DNA of 64,000 nucleotides from Pseudomonas sp. UBA6562 (GCF_002434265.1 NZ_DJJS01000008.1:293667-357666), one strand, 5' to 3'; numbered from the stretch's first letter, positions 37,830 through 49,776 are shown. Made by a program: numbers and translations. Notes: generated by a model not told the origin, from the sequence alone.

Positions 37830-38466
37830 ATTGCTGTTGGTCGACGACCACTCGCTGATCCGCGCCGGCGTGCGTGCGCTGATCGCCGATGTGCCGGGCT
37901 ATCAGGTGGTGGGAGAAGCCGAAGACGGCGACCGCCTGCCCGAACTGGTGGCACGCTTGACGCCCGACATCGTGTTGCTCGACCTGTCGTTGCGCTCGAC
38001 CAGCGGGCTCGATGCGCTGGCCCAGTTACGCGAGGCGCGCGCGTGCTGCCGGGTATTGATCCTGTCCATGCACACCGATCCCGAAACCATCATGCGCGCC
38101 CTGGAAACCGGCGCCCACGGCTACTTGCTCAAGGACACCACCGCCACCGAACTGGAACAAGCCCTAGGTGCCCTGCGCGACGGCGAGCGCTACCTCAGCC
38201 CGGCCATCGCCCATGCCGTGATCGACCAGGCATTGCAACGTGGCCAGGCCACCTGCGAGCGACACAACCTCACGGCACGACAGTTGGAAATCCTGCGCTT
38301 GATCGTGCGCGGCAAGTCCACGCGGGAAATCGCCAACGGCCTGGGCCTGTCGATCAAGACCGTGGAAACCCATCGCTCGCACATCATGAAACGCCTGCAG
38401 ATCTACGACGTGGCGGGACTGGTGTTGTACGCCGTGCGCGAGAAGATCATCACCCTCGATGACTGA
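37819..38466 (+). CDS. NarL/LuxR family response regulator
   Basis: This 215-residue response regulator has a receiver domain with VDDH at 8-11, D55 as phosphorylation site (IVLLDLSLRS) and LLKD near 102-105, and a C-terminal LuxR-type helix-turn-helix (LTARQLEILRLIVRGKS, IKTVETHRSHIMKRL). The start overlaps the kinase gene, so the two form a cognate pair. Its 3' end overlaps the convergent yegS gene by 17 bases. Targets are unknown. Confidence 0.93.
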   Translation: MTCRLLLVDDHSLIRAGVRALIADVPGYQVVGEAEDGDRLPELVARLTPDIVLLDLSLRSTSGLDALAQLREARACCRVLILSMHTDPETIMRALETGAHGYLLKDTTATELEQALGALRDGERYLSPAIAHAVIDQALQRGQATCERHNLTARQLEILRLIVRGKSTREIANGLGLSIKTVETHRSHIMKRLQIYDVAGLVLYAVREKIITLDD

Positions 38467-39337
38467 GCAAGGGCGAATCGGCCGGCAAGTGCACGCGCAG
38501 CGCGCCGGGGCAGGCCTCGAAGCGCAGGCTCTCGCCCTGCATCGGCTCGCCGTCGAGGTTGATGTTCAAGCCCTTGGCGCTCTTGATCTCGACCCACGGC
38601 AGACGGGTGCGCACGAACAAACCATCGCCCCCCCACAGATCGCGCAGTGCGCCGACCACATCCTGCGGCGCGGGTAGCACACCGACATCGAGCAGACCAT
38701 CGTCGACCAGGGCTTCGGGACACAGTTCATGGCCACCGCCGGCTTGTCGACCGTTACCGATGCCCAGCGCCAGCAGGTCACCCTGCCAATGGAAATCCGG
38801 GCCTACCAGCTCCACCGAAGCGGCTTGCAGTTCGCTGAAGCGGGTCAGGCCGGTGAACAGATAGGCCGCACCGCCCAGGACTTTCTTCAGGTCTTCGGAC
38901 GTATTGGCCGTCACTTGGCTGCCGAAGCCGCCGGTCGCCATATTGAGAAACCATTGGTCGCCGACCTTGCCCAGATCGATCGGCTGCGCCGGTTGGTCCA
39001 GCAGCGCCAGCGCCTGCGCGGGCTCCAGCGGAATGCCGGCGGCCTTGGCGAAGTCATTGGCCGTACCCAAGGGCAACAGCACGAGGCTGGCCTGGGTACC
39101 GGCCCGGCCCATGGCCTCGGCGATATCGCGCAGCGTACCGTCGCCACCTCCGGCGATCACCGTGCCGTAGCCGGCCTGCAACGCCTCATCGACCAAACGC
39201 GCCGCATCGCCGCCTTCCCAGGTCAGGCGCACGTCCAAGGTCCAGCCGCGCTCGCGGCACTGGCCTACGGCCGTGCGCACGTCTTCGTTCATGGCTTGCT
39301 TGCCATGCAAAACCAGCATTGCCTTGCGCTGCTGCAT
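38450..39337 (-). CDS. yegS: YegS/DGK family lipid kinase
   Basis: This 295-residue protein is of the diacylglycerol-kinase-like family. The nucleotide-binding motif GTVIAGGGDGTLRDIAEAM lies near residues 57-75, and LPLGTANDFA near 90-99. YegS phosphorylates lipids such as phosphatidylglycerol in vitro; the natural substrate is not settled. The ATG at 39337 is the family start. It lies 153 bases after moeA on the same strand, and its tail overlaps the response regulator gene by 17 bases. Confidence 0.92.
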   Translation of the reverse strand: MQQRKAMLVLHGKQAMNEDVRTAVGQCRERGWTLDVRLTWEGGDAARLVDEALQAGYGTVIAGGGDGTLRDIAEAMGRAGTQASLVLLPLGTANDFAKAAGIPLEPAQALALLDQPAQPIDLGKVGDQWFLNMATGGFGSQVTANTSEDLKKVLGGAAYLFTGLTRFSELQAASVELVGPDFHWQGDLLALGIGNGRQAGGGHELCPEALVDDGLLDVGVLPAPQDVVGALRDLWGGDGLFVRTRLPWVEIKSAKGLNINLDGEPMQGESLRFEACPGALRVHLPADSPLLSHRG

Positions 39338-39490
39338 TGCGATTCTCCGACGGATAAGTGCCTGGCAATCTCGACACTTGGGAAGGTCGGAATGCTGCAA
39401 ACAGGCTGCTGCAAATGCGAAAAAACGGACCGAGGGCGAACCGGCCGGGCACCTGGCACGCCACACGCGCCGGGTTGCCCGCCAGTCAGG

Positions 39491-40696
39491 TCAGTCCAGC
39501 AGTTCGCTGAAGGGAATGAACGGCACCCGGTCGCCGACCTGCGGCGTTGTGCCTTCGCGCACCTCGACCACGCCATCGGCCCAGGCGGCACTGCGCAATA
39601 CGCCCGAGCTCTGGTTCTTGTAGAGGTGCACCGCACCGTCCTGGATGCGCGCGCGCAGGTACTCGCGGCGGCTGCCGGCCTTGGGCCAGTCGAAGCCTGC
39701 CGGCACCTCGAAGCGTAATGGCGCGACCTTGCCGACCCCCAGTCGACGCAGCAGGTAGGGCCGCGCCAACAGGCCGAAGGTGACCAGGGTCGAAGCCGGG
39801 TTGCCCGGCAGGCCGATCACCGGTACGCCGCGAAAATGCCCGAAGGTCAGCGGCTTGCCCGGCTTGATCGCCAGTTTCCACAACGCCAGTTGCCCAGCCT
39901 CGCGCAGCGCCATGCCCAGGTAGTCGGCTTCGCCCACCGAGACGCCGCCCGTGGACAGGATCAGGTCCACATCGCCCAACCCCGCCAGGCACTGCCGGGT
40001 CAGCTCGAGGTCGTCGGCGAGGATGCCGGCATCGATCACCTCGCAGCCCATGCGCTGCAACCAGCTCACCAGCAGGCGCCGATTGCTGTTGTAGATCTGC
40101 CCGGGGCCGAGCGGCTGTCCAGGCTCGACCAACTCGTCGCCGGTCGACAGCACCGCTACCCGCGCCCGCCGTACCACCGTCAAATGGCCGTGCCCGAGGG
40201 TCGCGGCCAGCCCCAGCTCGATCGGCCCCAGCCGCGTGCCGGCCGCCAGCACCTGTTCGCCGACGCGGGTCTCCTGGCCTTGCGGGCGCACGTTCTGTTC
40301 GACGCGCAGGGGTTGCAGGAAGTGCACTCTGCCATCGGCCAGCACCTCGACGTTCTCTTGCATCTCCACACAGTCGGCCCCGGCCGGCAACGGCGCGCCG
40401 GTGAAGATCCGCGCGCAAGTGCCAGGCGTCAACGCTTCGGGAGCATGGCCGGCGAAGATCCGCTGGCTCACACCTAGCGGTTCGCCCTGCCAGTCGGCCA
40501 GGCACAAGGCATAGCCGTCCATGGCGCTGTTGGGCCATGGCGGCAGGTCGAGGCCGGCGATCAGGTCCTCGGCCAGCACGCGGCCTTCGGCCTCGGCCAG
40601 CGGCACCCGTTCGCGGTCCTGGATCGGCGCACGGTCGGCCAGCGCCAGCAGCTGGGCAAGGGCCTCTTCCACCGGCATCAGCGGCCGGAGCGCCAT
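39491..40696 (-). CDS. moeA: molybdopterin molybdotransferase MoeA
   Basis: This 401-residue enzyme inserts molybdate into adenylated molybdopterin. Typical motifs are PPWPNSAMDGYAL, IFTGAPLPAGAD, VLSTGDELVEPG, STGGVSVGEADY and LPGNPAST. The start is uncertain: a GTG at 40717 would overlap moaB by 17 bases, while the ATG at 40696 gives MALRPLMPVEEAL and sits just after a GAGG. The ATG is preferred. It follows moaB by 4 bases, so the two are surely co-transcribed. It supplies cofactor for xanthine dehydrogenase among others. Confidence 0.93.
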   Translation of the reverse strand: MALRPLMPVEEALAQLLALADRAPIQDRERVPLAEAEGRVLAEDLIAGLDLPPWPNSAMDGYALCLADWQGEPLGVSQRIFAGHAPEALTPGTCARIFTGAPLPAGADCVEMQENVEVLADGRVHFLQPLRVEQNVRPQGQETRVGEQVLAAGTRLGPIELGLAATLGHGHLTVVRRARVAVLSTGDELVEPGQPLGPGQIYNSNRRLLVSWLQRMGCEVIDAGILADDLELTRQCLAGLGDVDLILSTGGVSVGEADYLGMALREAGQLALWKLAIKPGKPLTFGHFRGVPVIGLPGNPASTLVTFGLLARPYLLRRLGVGKVAPLRFEVPAGFDWPKAGSRREYLRARIQDGAVHLYKNQSSGVLRSAAWADGVVEVREGTTPQVGDRVPFIPFSELLD

Positions 40697-40700
40697 GGCC

Positions 40701-41240
40701 TCAGCCACGGCTTTCACAGGGCGCGGCCTGTTTCAGGTGGGTGACGAAGTTGCAGGGCCGATGACGGGCGTCGAGCTGCTCGGCGAGGATACCGTCCCAG
40801 CCGGTGCGCACCGCATTGGTCGAGCCCGGCAGGCAGCACACCAGCGTGCCGTTGGCCAGCCCCGCCAGGGCGCGCGACTGCACGGTGGAAGTACCGATGT
40901 CGGGCACCGAGATCTGCCGGAACAGCTCACCGAAGCCGTCGACCTGTTTGTCCAGCAGGCAGGCGACCGCTTCGGGGGTGCTGTCGCGGCCGGTGAAACC
41001 GGTGCCGCCGGTGATCAGCACCACTTGCACGGTGTCGTCGGCGATCCAGGTCGCGACTTGGGCGCGGATCTTGTACAGGTCGTCCTTGAGCAGCACGCGG
41101 GCGGCCAGGCGATGCCCGGCGGCGCCGAGGCGGTCGACGAACGTCTGGCCGGAGGTGTCGGTATCGAGGGTACGGGTGTCGCTGACCGTCAGCACGGCGA
41201 TGTTCAGCGGCACGAACGGGGTATCTGCCTTGGCTTTCAT
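40701..41240 (-). CDS. moaB: molybdenum cofactor biosynthesis protein MoaB
   Basis: This 179-residue protein is of the MogA/MoaB family, which adenylates molybdopterin. Conserved features are the N-terminal IAVLTVSDTRTLDTDTSG and the molybdopterin-binding LITGGTGFTGRDSTPE and LPGSTNAVRTGWD. It is the first gene of the moaB-moeA pair. The 173-base gap upstream, shared with a divergent lipoprotein gene, must hold its promoter. Confidence 0.95.
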   Translation of the reverse strand: MKAKADTPFVPLNIAVLTVSDTRTLDTDTSGQTFVDRLGAAGHRLAARVLLKDDLYKIRAQVATWIADDTVQVVLITGGTGFTGRDSTPEAVACLLDKQVDGFGELFRQISVPDIGTSTVQSRALAGLANGTLVCCLPGSTNAVRTGWDGILAEQLDARHRPCNFVTHLKQAAPCESRG

Positions 41241-41413
41241 GGGAGTCCGTCACAGGGGAAACGTTGCTGGCCGTTATATCACAGCGTCGCCGACAGACCA
41301 TGCGCGGGCAGCGACACTGGCGGTCTTGCACCAGCTGTGCTCGACTGTCGAGGAACTTGCGCAGACCTCGTGCGTCTGACGCACATCAAGCATCCCCACA
41401 TTGGAGAAACAAG

Positions 41414-41635
41414 ATGATCAAGCGGACCCTTCCTGCCTTTTTGCTGGCCCTGGGCATGGGCGCACTGGCCGGCTGCGCGTCGCCCAGCGTGATTACCCTC
41501 AATGACGGCCGTGAAATCCAATCGGTCGACACGCCGTCGTACGACGAAGACTCCGGCTTCTACGAATTCGAGCAGCTCGACGGCAAGCGCACCCGTCTGA
41601 ACAAAGACCAGGTCCGCACCGTCAAGGAGCTGTGA
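41414..41635 (+). CDS. YgdI/YgdR family small lipoprotein
   Basis: This 73-residue protein has a signal peptide and lipobox LAGC (cysteine near residue 21). A single small beta-rich domain follows (VITLNDGREIQSVDTPSYDEDSGFYEFEQ), typical of the YgdI/YgdR SH3-like lipoproteins. GGAGAAACAAG just before the ATG is a good ribosome-binding site. Function is unknown; it is abundant in enterobacteria and pseudomonads. Confidence 0.92.
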   Translation: MIKRTLPAFLLALGMGALAGCASPSVITLNDGREIQSVDTPSYDEDSGFYEFEQLDGKRTRLNKDQVRTVKEL

Positions 41636-41677
41636 CCGAGTCGCCTTCTTGCCCAACAGCCGTTGCACGACAAGGGC

Positions 41678-41706
41678 TTGCAGGCAAAAAGACGATGCAG
41701 TAGCAT
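41678..41706 (+). promoter_or_regulatory. promoter of the tRNA-Pro gene
   Basis: TTGCAG and TAGCAT are separated by exactly 17 bases, placing the start point about 3 bases before the tRNA 5' end. Confidence 0.6.
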
Positions 41707-41715
41707 TTTGGCCAT

Positions 41716-41792
41716 CGGAGTGTAGCGCAGCCAGGTAGCGCGTCTCGTTCGGGACGAGAAGGCCGCAGGTTCGAATCCTGTCTCTCCGACCA
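41716..41792 (+). tRNA. tRNA-Pro (anticodon CGG)
   Basis: A 77-base cloverleaf with encoded CCA. The anticodon stem TCTCG/CGAGA encloses the loop TTCGGGA, so the anticodon is CGG (codon CCG). The D-loop AGCCAGGTAGC and the T-arm AGGTTCGAATCCT are normal. The sequence is close to E. coli proK. It is followed directly by a terminator. Confidence 0.97.
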
Positions 41793-41800
41793 GCTCCCGA

Positions 41801-41826
41801 AAAACCCGCCTTGTGCGGGTTTTTTC
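41801..41826. terminator. bidirectional terminator between tRNA-Pro and the ABC exporter
   Basis: An 8-bp stem AAACCCGC/GCGGGTTT with a 5-base loop is followed by T6 on the plus strand, with an A-run on the other side giving T5 on the minus strand. It can end both the tRNA and the convergent exporter gene. Confidence 0.85.
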
Positions 41827-41833
41827 TTGCCTG

Positions 41834-43597
41834 CTATTCGCTGGGCGGGTTGAACTGCAGCTCGGCCAGGCGTGCGTACAGCGGGCTGCTATCGAGCAGC
41901 TGCCGATGCGTGCCGCTAGCCACCACCCTGCCCTTGTCCATCACCACGATGCGATCGGCATGCTGCACCGTCGCCAGACGGTGGGCGATCACCAGTGTGG
42001 TGCGCCCGCTCAGCAGCTGCGGCAACGCTTGCTGAATCAGGTGCTCGCTTTGTGCATCCAGTGCGCTGGTGGCCTCGTCGAGCAACAGGATTGGCGCATC
42101 CACCAAAAGCGCGCGGGCGATCGCCAAGCGTTGCCGCTGACCGCCCGACAAACCGATGCCACCTTCGCCCAGCAGGGTCTGGTAGCCCTGCGGCAGTTGC
42201 TCGATGAAATCGTGGGCATGGGCACTGCGCGCGGCACGCTCGACCTCGGCGAAGCTGGCCTCGGGGCGGCCATAGCGCAGGTTGGCCTCGATGCTGCCGC
42301 GAAACAGCGCCGGATGCTGCGCCACCAAGGCGAACTGGGCGCGCAGCACGTCGGGGTCGAGACCGTCGATGGTCTGGCCGTCGATGAGGATGCGCCCCTG
42401 CTGCGGGTCGTAGAAGCGCAGCAACAGGTCGAACAAGGTCGACTTGCCGGCGCCCGAAGGCCCGACCAGGGCCAGGGTCTGGCCGGGCTCGATGCGCAGG
42501 TCGAGCTGTTCGATCGCCGGGTGGTCGGGGCGGCTGGGGTAGGCGAAACGCAGCCCTTGCAGCTCGATCAGCCCGCGGCTTCTGCCCAGCGCGGCAGGAG
42601 CGCTCGGCGCCACGATGGCGGGAGGCGCCGCCAGCAATTCGGCGATCCGCTGCGCCGCCCCCGCCGCGCGCTGCAACTCGCCGAGCACCTCGCTGATGGT
42701 GCCCAGCGACCCGCCGACGATCAGGCTGTAGAACACGAAAGCCGCCAGTTCGCCGGCCGAGATGCGCCCGGCGATCACGTCCATGCCGCCCACCCAGAGC
42801 ATCACACCTACCGCGCCGAGCACCAGCACGATCACCAGGGTGATCAACCAGGCACGCTGGGCGATACGCCGACGCGCCACGTCGAACGCCGCCTCCACGG
42901 TCTCGGCGAAGGCGTCGCGGTCATGGCGCTGGTGGTTGTAGGCCTGCACAGTCTTGATCTGGCCCAAGGTCTCGGCCACGTAGCTGCCGACATCGGCGAT
43001 ACGGTCCTGGCTCTGCCGCGACAGGCTGCGCGCCCGTCGGCCCAGCAACAGGATCGGCGCCAGCACGATGGGCAACGCGATCACCACGATGCTGGTGAGT
43101 TTGGCGTTGGTGACGAACAACAGCACCACCCCGCCCGCCACCATCAGCACGTTGCGCAGGAACATCGACAGCGACGAGCCGATCACCGCTTGCAGCAAGG
43201 TGGTGTCGGCGGTCAGGCGCGACTGGATTTCCGAGCTGCGGTTGTCTTCGAAAAAACCGGGGTGCAAGGTCAGCAAATGGTCGAACACCGCGCGGCGCAG
43301 GTCGGCCACGCAGCGCTCGCCGATCCAGGACACCAGGTAGAAACGGCTGAACGTGCCCGCCGCCAGGGCCAGCACCAGCAGCAGGAACAGCCCTAGGGTC
43401 TGGTTGAGCTGATGGGTCGAACCCGTCATGAAGCCATGGTCGACCAGCAGGCGAATGCCCTGGCCCATCGACAGCGTCACCAAGGCCGTGACCACCAGCG
43501 CCAGCAGGGCCAGCAGCCCACGCTTGCGATAGGGGTGGAGAAATTGCCAGGCCAGGCTCAGGGCATGGCGATGCGGTATGGAAGCGGGCTTGGGCAT
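41834..43597 (-). CDS. ABC transporter, fused permease and ATPase (MsbA type)
   Basis: This 587-residue half-transporter has six helices in the N-terminal transmembrane domain (about 20-320) and a C-terminal ATPase with Walker A GPSGAGKST (about 376-384), signature LSGGQRQRLAIARAL and Walker B ILLLDEATSALD. This is the exporter type, which acts as a dimer. The substrate (lipid, drug or peptide) cannot be told. It stands alone, divergent to the small 59-residue gene. The 262-base upstream gap shows no clear element. Confidence 0.9.
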   Translation of the reverse strand: MPKPASIPHRHALSLAWQFLHPYRKRGLLALLALVVTALVTLSMGQGIRLLVDHGFMTGSTHQLNQTLGLFLLLVLALAAGTFSRFYLVSWIGERCVADLRRAVFDHLLTLHPGFFEDNRSSEIQSRLTADTTLLQAVIGSSLSMFLRNVLMVAGGVVLLFVTNAKLTSIVVIALPIVLAPILLLGRRARSLSRQSQDRIADVGSYVAETLGQIKTVQAYNHQRHDRDAFAETVEAAFDVARRRIAQRAWLITLVIVLVLGAVGVMLWVGGMDVIAGRISAGELAAFVFYSLIVGGSLGTISEVLGELQRAAGAAQRIAELLAAPPAIVAPSAPAALGRSRGLIELQGLRFAYPSRPDHPAIEQLDLRIEPGQTLALVGPSGAGKSTLFDLLLRFYDPQQGRILIDGQTIDGLDPDVLRAQFALVAQHPALFRGSIEANLRYGRPEASFAEVERAARSAHAHDFIEQLPQGYQTLLGEGGIGLSGGQRQRLAIARALLVDAPILLLDEATSALDAQSEHLIQQALPQLLSGRTTLVIAHRLATVQHADRIVVMDKGRVVASGTHRQLLDSSPLYARLAELQFNPPSE

Positions 43598-43859
43598 GGA
43601 CGGGTCCGGTGGGCACGAAAGAGTCGCAGCCTATCATTCATGCCCGTATGGAGCCGGCCGCTTGGGCAGGTTTCACACGCGCACCCTCAGATCCACGCCC
43701 CGGCGTACACGTCTGGAGGTATACCCATTCGATATAAAGGGACACTGGCATCGCGCCCGATTTTCTGGTGGACTGGTGGCCTTGCGACGTCAGTGCCTTC
43801 CACCAAGGGCCAACGCTCGCCCTCGACCTTGAATGAATATTTCGAACAGGAGACAGGAC

Positions 43860-44039
43860 ATGAGCTTGCAGCACACCCAGCCTTCGCCAAAAACCCATAC
43901 CCAGGGTCTCCAACAGCCTTGCGGCTCGATCCTCGATGCCCAAGGGCGCGAAGTCCCGATTACCGAAGACATGATCCAGCAGGCGTGCCAGCGCCTCGAA
44001 GAAAGCCGCGCCGACCGAGCCTATCGGGATCGGGACTAG
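43860..44039 (+). CDS. small hypothetical protein (59 aa)
   Basis: This 59-residue hydrophilic protein (MSLQHTQPSPKTHTQGLQ, then PCGSILDAQGREVPITEDMIQQACQRLEESRADR) has a clear AGGAGAC ribosome-binding site. The second half, ITEDMIQQACQRLEE, looks helical; the PA1575-like small proteins of Pseudomonas have a similar PA/EM-rich ending. It has no recognised domain, and its function is unknown. GC-rich codons and the ribosome-binding site support it being real. Confidence 0.7.
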   Translation: MSLQHTQPSPKTHTQGLQQPCGSILDAQGREVPITEDMIQQACQRLEESRADRAYRDRD

Positions 44040-44105
44040 CTTTCAGGGCCGCTGCGGCGGCTCATTGCGGGTGTGCCGAAACATCGGCCACCCGCAACCC
44101 CCTTC

Positions 44106-45248
44106 TCAAATCAGCACTGCCCCCAACGCATTCACCACCTGCGCCAACTGCGGCGCCTCCCCGCGAATCTTCACCTGCAACCCTTCGATCTCGCGCCGCG
44201 CGGGGTAGCGCTTGCGCAACGCATCGAACGCGGTCCCCTGCTGCTGCGGGTCGTCGCTCAGGCTGCGGCGGAAATCGGCATCGTCACGGCGCGGGTCGTA
44301 CACGGCCCGGCACAGCGTGGCCAAGGCCCAGTCCGGCTCGCAGCTGGCGTCGAGTTCGATCTGCGCCAATGGCGCCGGTGGCAACAGGTCGGCCAATCGC
44401 ACCTGCGGCGCCGAGCCTTGCCATTCACACAGTGCCTGATAGATCTGCGCGGTGCCGCGCTGACGGCCGTCGAGGCTATAGCCGGCGATGTGCGGCGTGG
44501 CCAGGGTGCAGACGTCGGCCAGGTCGACATCCACCTGCGGCTCGCCTTCCCAGACGTCGAGCACCGCGTGCAGGTCGTCGCGCGCCAGCAGGCACTCGCG
44601 CAAGGCCTGGTTGTCCACCACGGCGCCGCGGCTGGCATTGATCAGCCAGGCGCCCGGACGCAGCCGCGCCAGCCGCTGGGTGTCGAATAGGTGCCAGGTC
44701 GGCTGCTCACCCTCACGCTGCAGCGGCGTGTGCACGCTGAGCACGTCGCATCGATCGAGCAACGTGTCGAGGCTGACGAAATCGCCCCCTTCGGCGGCCT
44801 GGCGCGGCGGATCGCACACCAGCACCTGCCAGCCCAGGCCACGCAGTACGCGTACCAGACGCCCGCCCACCTCGCCAGCGCCGACCACGCCATAGACCCG
44901 CTCGGCCAGGCGCGCACCGTCGAGTTCGGCCAGGGTCAGCAGGCTGCCCAGCACGTAGTCGACCACACCGCGGGCATTGCAGCCCGGTGCGCTGCGCCAA
45001 CGGATACCGGCTTCGTCCAAGTAGTCGAGTTGCAAATGGTCGGTGCCGATGGTGCAGGTGCCGACGAAGCGCACCCGGCTGCCTTCGAGCAGCTGCCGGT
45101 CGACCCGGGTCACCGAACGTACCAGCAGCACATCGGCGTCCTTGACGCAGGCCGCGTCGATGGCCCGGCCGGGGTAACGGCGGATCTCGCCGAACCCGGC
45201 GAAGAACGCATCGAGCAAGGGAATGTTTTCGTCGGCAACTATCAGCAT
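44106..45248 (-). CDS. pdxB: erythronate-4-phosphate dehydrogenase
   Basis: This 380-residue NAD-dependent dehydrogenase catalyses the second step of pyridoxal phosphate synthesis from erythrose 4-phosphate. The D-2-hydroxyacid dehydrogenase fold is evident: GTCTIGTDHLQLDYL, the nucleotide-binding VYGVVGAGEVGGRLVRVL, INASRGAVVDNQAL and a catalytic His in ATPHIAGYS. A PdxB-specific C-terminal domain ends the protein. It is the last gene of the rlmM-tusA-pdxB run, with a 60-base gap to tusA. Confidence 0.96.
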   Translation of the reverse strand: MLIVADENIPLLDAFFAGFGEIRRYPGRAIDAACVKDADVLLVRSVTRVDRQLLEGSRVRFVGTCTIGTDHLQLDYLDEAGIRWRSAPGCNARGVVDYVLGSLLTLAELDGARLAERVYGVVGAGEVGGRLVRVLRGLGWQVLVCDPPRQAAEGGDFVSLDTLLDRCDVLSVHTPLQREGEQPTWHLFDTQRLARLRPGAWLINASRGAVVDNQALRECLLARDDLHAVLDVWEGEPQVDVDLADVCTLATPHIAGYSLDGRQRGTAQIYQALCEWQGSAPQVRLADLLPPAPLAQIELDASCEPDWALATLCRAVYDPRRDDADFRRSLSDDPQQQGTAFDALRKRYPARREIEGLQVKIRGEAPQLAQVVNALGAVLI

Positions 45249-45308
45249 GGCGCGCTCCTTATCGGGGAGCGCAGTGTAGGCGCTCTGCGGGAGCGCTTCC
45301 AGCGCGGC

Positions 45309-45551
45309 TCAGTCGGCCTTCTTGCGAATCCAGTACAGGTAGGTGCCGGCCTGCTCCTGCTGCTCGACCAGCTCATGGCCGAGGAAGACACAGAACTTGG
45401 GGATGTCGCGGCGCGTCGAGGGGTCGGTGGCGATGACCTTGAGCAGGCCGCCGGCGGCCAGGTCGCGCACGTGCTGGTGCAGCATCATCACCGGTTCCGG
45501 GCAGTTCAGGCCGGTGGCGTCGAGCACCGCGTCGGGGGTGAAATCGGTCAT
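45309..45551 (-). CDS. tusA: sulfurtransferase TusA
   Basis: This 80-residue protein carries sulfur as a persulfide for tRNA 2-thiolation and other pathways. The active cysteine is C17 in DATGLNCPEPVMM, with the conserved CPxP motif. The ATG at 45551 is chosen because it starts the family motif at the usual distance; a longer frame upstream overlaps rlmM. It is flanked by rlmM and pdxB on the same strand. Confidence 0.95.
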   Translation of the reverse strand: MTDFTPDAVLDATGLNCPEPVMMLHQHVRDLAAGGLLKVIATDPSTRRDIPKFCVFLGHELVEQQEQAGTYLYWIRKKAD

Positions 45552-45585
45552 GTCAGGCTCCAGAAGATTGAATCGGTTCGACCGC

Positions 45586-46650
45586 TCAACGCGGCGCAAG
45601 GTCCAGCCGGCGCAGATGGCAGGTGACTTCTTCGCGGTCGTGGTACAGCTGCTTGCAGGCGATCGACACGCGTACCTTGCGCGCCTTGAACGTCGCCTCC
45701 ATGCGCTCGAGCAAGCGGCGCACCTCGGGGTAGCGCTGTTTCATCGGCAGCTTGAGGTTGACCACCGCCTCGCGGCACAGCCCCTCGCCCAGCCAGGTTT
45801 CGATCAGCGCCGTGCTGCGCGCCGGTTTCTCGACGATGTCGCAGACCATCCAGTCGACCCGCTGCTTGGGCTTCCAGGTGAAGCCGTCGGCCATCAGGTG
45901 CTGCACCAGGCCGGTGTCCATCAGGCTTTCGGCCATCGGGCCGTTGTCGATGGCGGTGACCAGCATGCCGCGCTTGACCAGCTGATAGGTCCAACCGCCC
46001 GGCGAGGCACCCAGATCGACACCGGTCATGTCGTCGCCCAGGCGTGCCTCCCATTGCTCGCGAGGGATGAACTGGTGCCAGGCCTCTTCGAGCTTGAGCG
46101 TCGAGCGGCTCGGCGCCTCGCGGGGGAATTTCAGACGCGGGATGCCCATCGGCCACATCGCCGAATCGTCCTGGGCGGCGCTGCCGACGAACACCTGGCG
46201 GCCACTGATGAAGGTCAGCAGCAGACGCGGGCGGCTGCGATCCTCGACCAGCCGTCCGGCGTTTTCCAGGGCCTTGCGCAGCGGGCCTTCGAAGCGCTTG
46301 CAGAAGGTCGACAGCTCTTTACCGTCGTTGCTGTCGAGCACCTCCAGCCACAGGCTGCCGAACACCGGCAGTGCGCGCAGGTGTTCGAGCAACACGCTGA
46401 TGCGGTCGGTTTCCGGGAGGTCGAGGAACTGACCGCGCGCCCATTGGCGCGGGAAGATCAGCTGGTCGAAGCGTAGGCCTTGCATCAGCCGTTCGCTGCC
46501 GCCCTCCTCGGTGCAGACGAATTCCGCGCAGGCGCTCTGCGGCTTGGCCTTGGCGTAGCCCGGCACGCCCAGGCGCGCAGCGTGCTCGCTGATTTCGGCG
46601 CAGACCTCGCCCTCGAAGCCGGGCCGGCAATGCATGAACAGGGTACTCAT
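45586..46650 (-). CDS. rlmM: 23S rRNA C2498 2'-O-methyltransferase RlmM
   Basis: This 354-residue methyltransferase modifies 23S rRNA at C2498. It has an N-terminal THUMP-like domain and a Rossmann fold with the SAM-binding motif GVDLGASPGGWTYQL near residue 210 and the VDWMVCDIVEKPAR segment. The ATG at 46650 gives the normal N-terminus MSTLFMHCRPGFEGEVCAE. It is divergent from acnA across 243 bases that contain a GGCCGG/CCGGCC hairpin (46779-46796) but no clear promoter. Confidence 0.95.
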   Translation of the reverse strand: MSTLFMHCRPGFEGEVCAEISEHAARLGVPGYAKAKPQSACAEFVCTEEGGSERLMQGLRFDQLIFPRQWARGQFLDLPETDRISVLLEHLRALPVFGSLWLEVLDSNDGKELSTFCKRFEGPLRKALENAGRLVEDRSRPRLLLTFISGRQVFVGSAAQDDSAMWPMGIPRLKFPREAPSRSTLKLEEAWHQFIPREQWEARLGDDMTGVDLGASPGGWTYQLVKRGMLVTAIDNGPMAESLMDTGLVQHLMADGFTWKPKQRVDWMVCDIVEKPARSTALIETWLGEGLCREAVVNLKLPMKQRYPEVRRLLERMEATFKARKVRVSIACKQLYHDREEVTCHLRRLDLAPR

Positions 46651-46893
46651 TTCTCACTCCACGACGGTGGCGCGCAACGCGCCAGCCTTGATCCGGCGCC
46701 AGGCGGGCGGCGGCAAGGCGGCGAATGATAAAGGAAGATCGAACCAGCGACACGCCTCGCCGGTCCAGAAGAAGGTCAGGCCGGCGTTGACCGGCCATAC
46801 ATTCGAGCCAGGCCCGTGCCGTGCGGGCCGTCACATCGAGGTGACATCGGCAACCTTCGCGATTGCCGGGCACCGGCGCAGAAGGAGTTGGCA

Positions 46894-49632
<2,739 letters not shown>

Positions 49633-49686
49633 ATCGACATCAATGTAGGCATTGCTGTACACGAGGCTCAATCGGCCTTACCCACG

Positions 49687-49721
49687 AAAAACGCTTGGTG
49701 CCTAGCACCAAGCGTTTTTTT
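49687..49721. terminator. strong bidirectional terminator after acnA
   Basis: Arms AAAAACGCTTGGTG and CACCAAGCGTTTTT form a 14-bp perfect stem with the loop CCTAG, ending in a T-run. It serves acnA and, on the other strand, the hicAB transcript. Confidence 0.92.
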
Positions 49722-49776
49722 GCGTCCATGGCGCTCTGATCTCGCGACGCTATTCCGAGCTTTTTATCCGGGCGCC

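Noticed and set aside
41813..43396. Open frame of about 527 codons opposite the ABC exporter
   Set aside because: The exporter on the minus strand has all its ATPase motifs; the opposite frame is a His/Gln/Arg-rich shadow.
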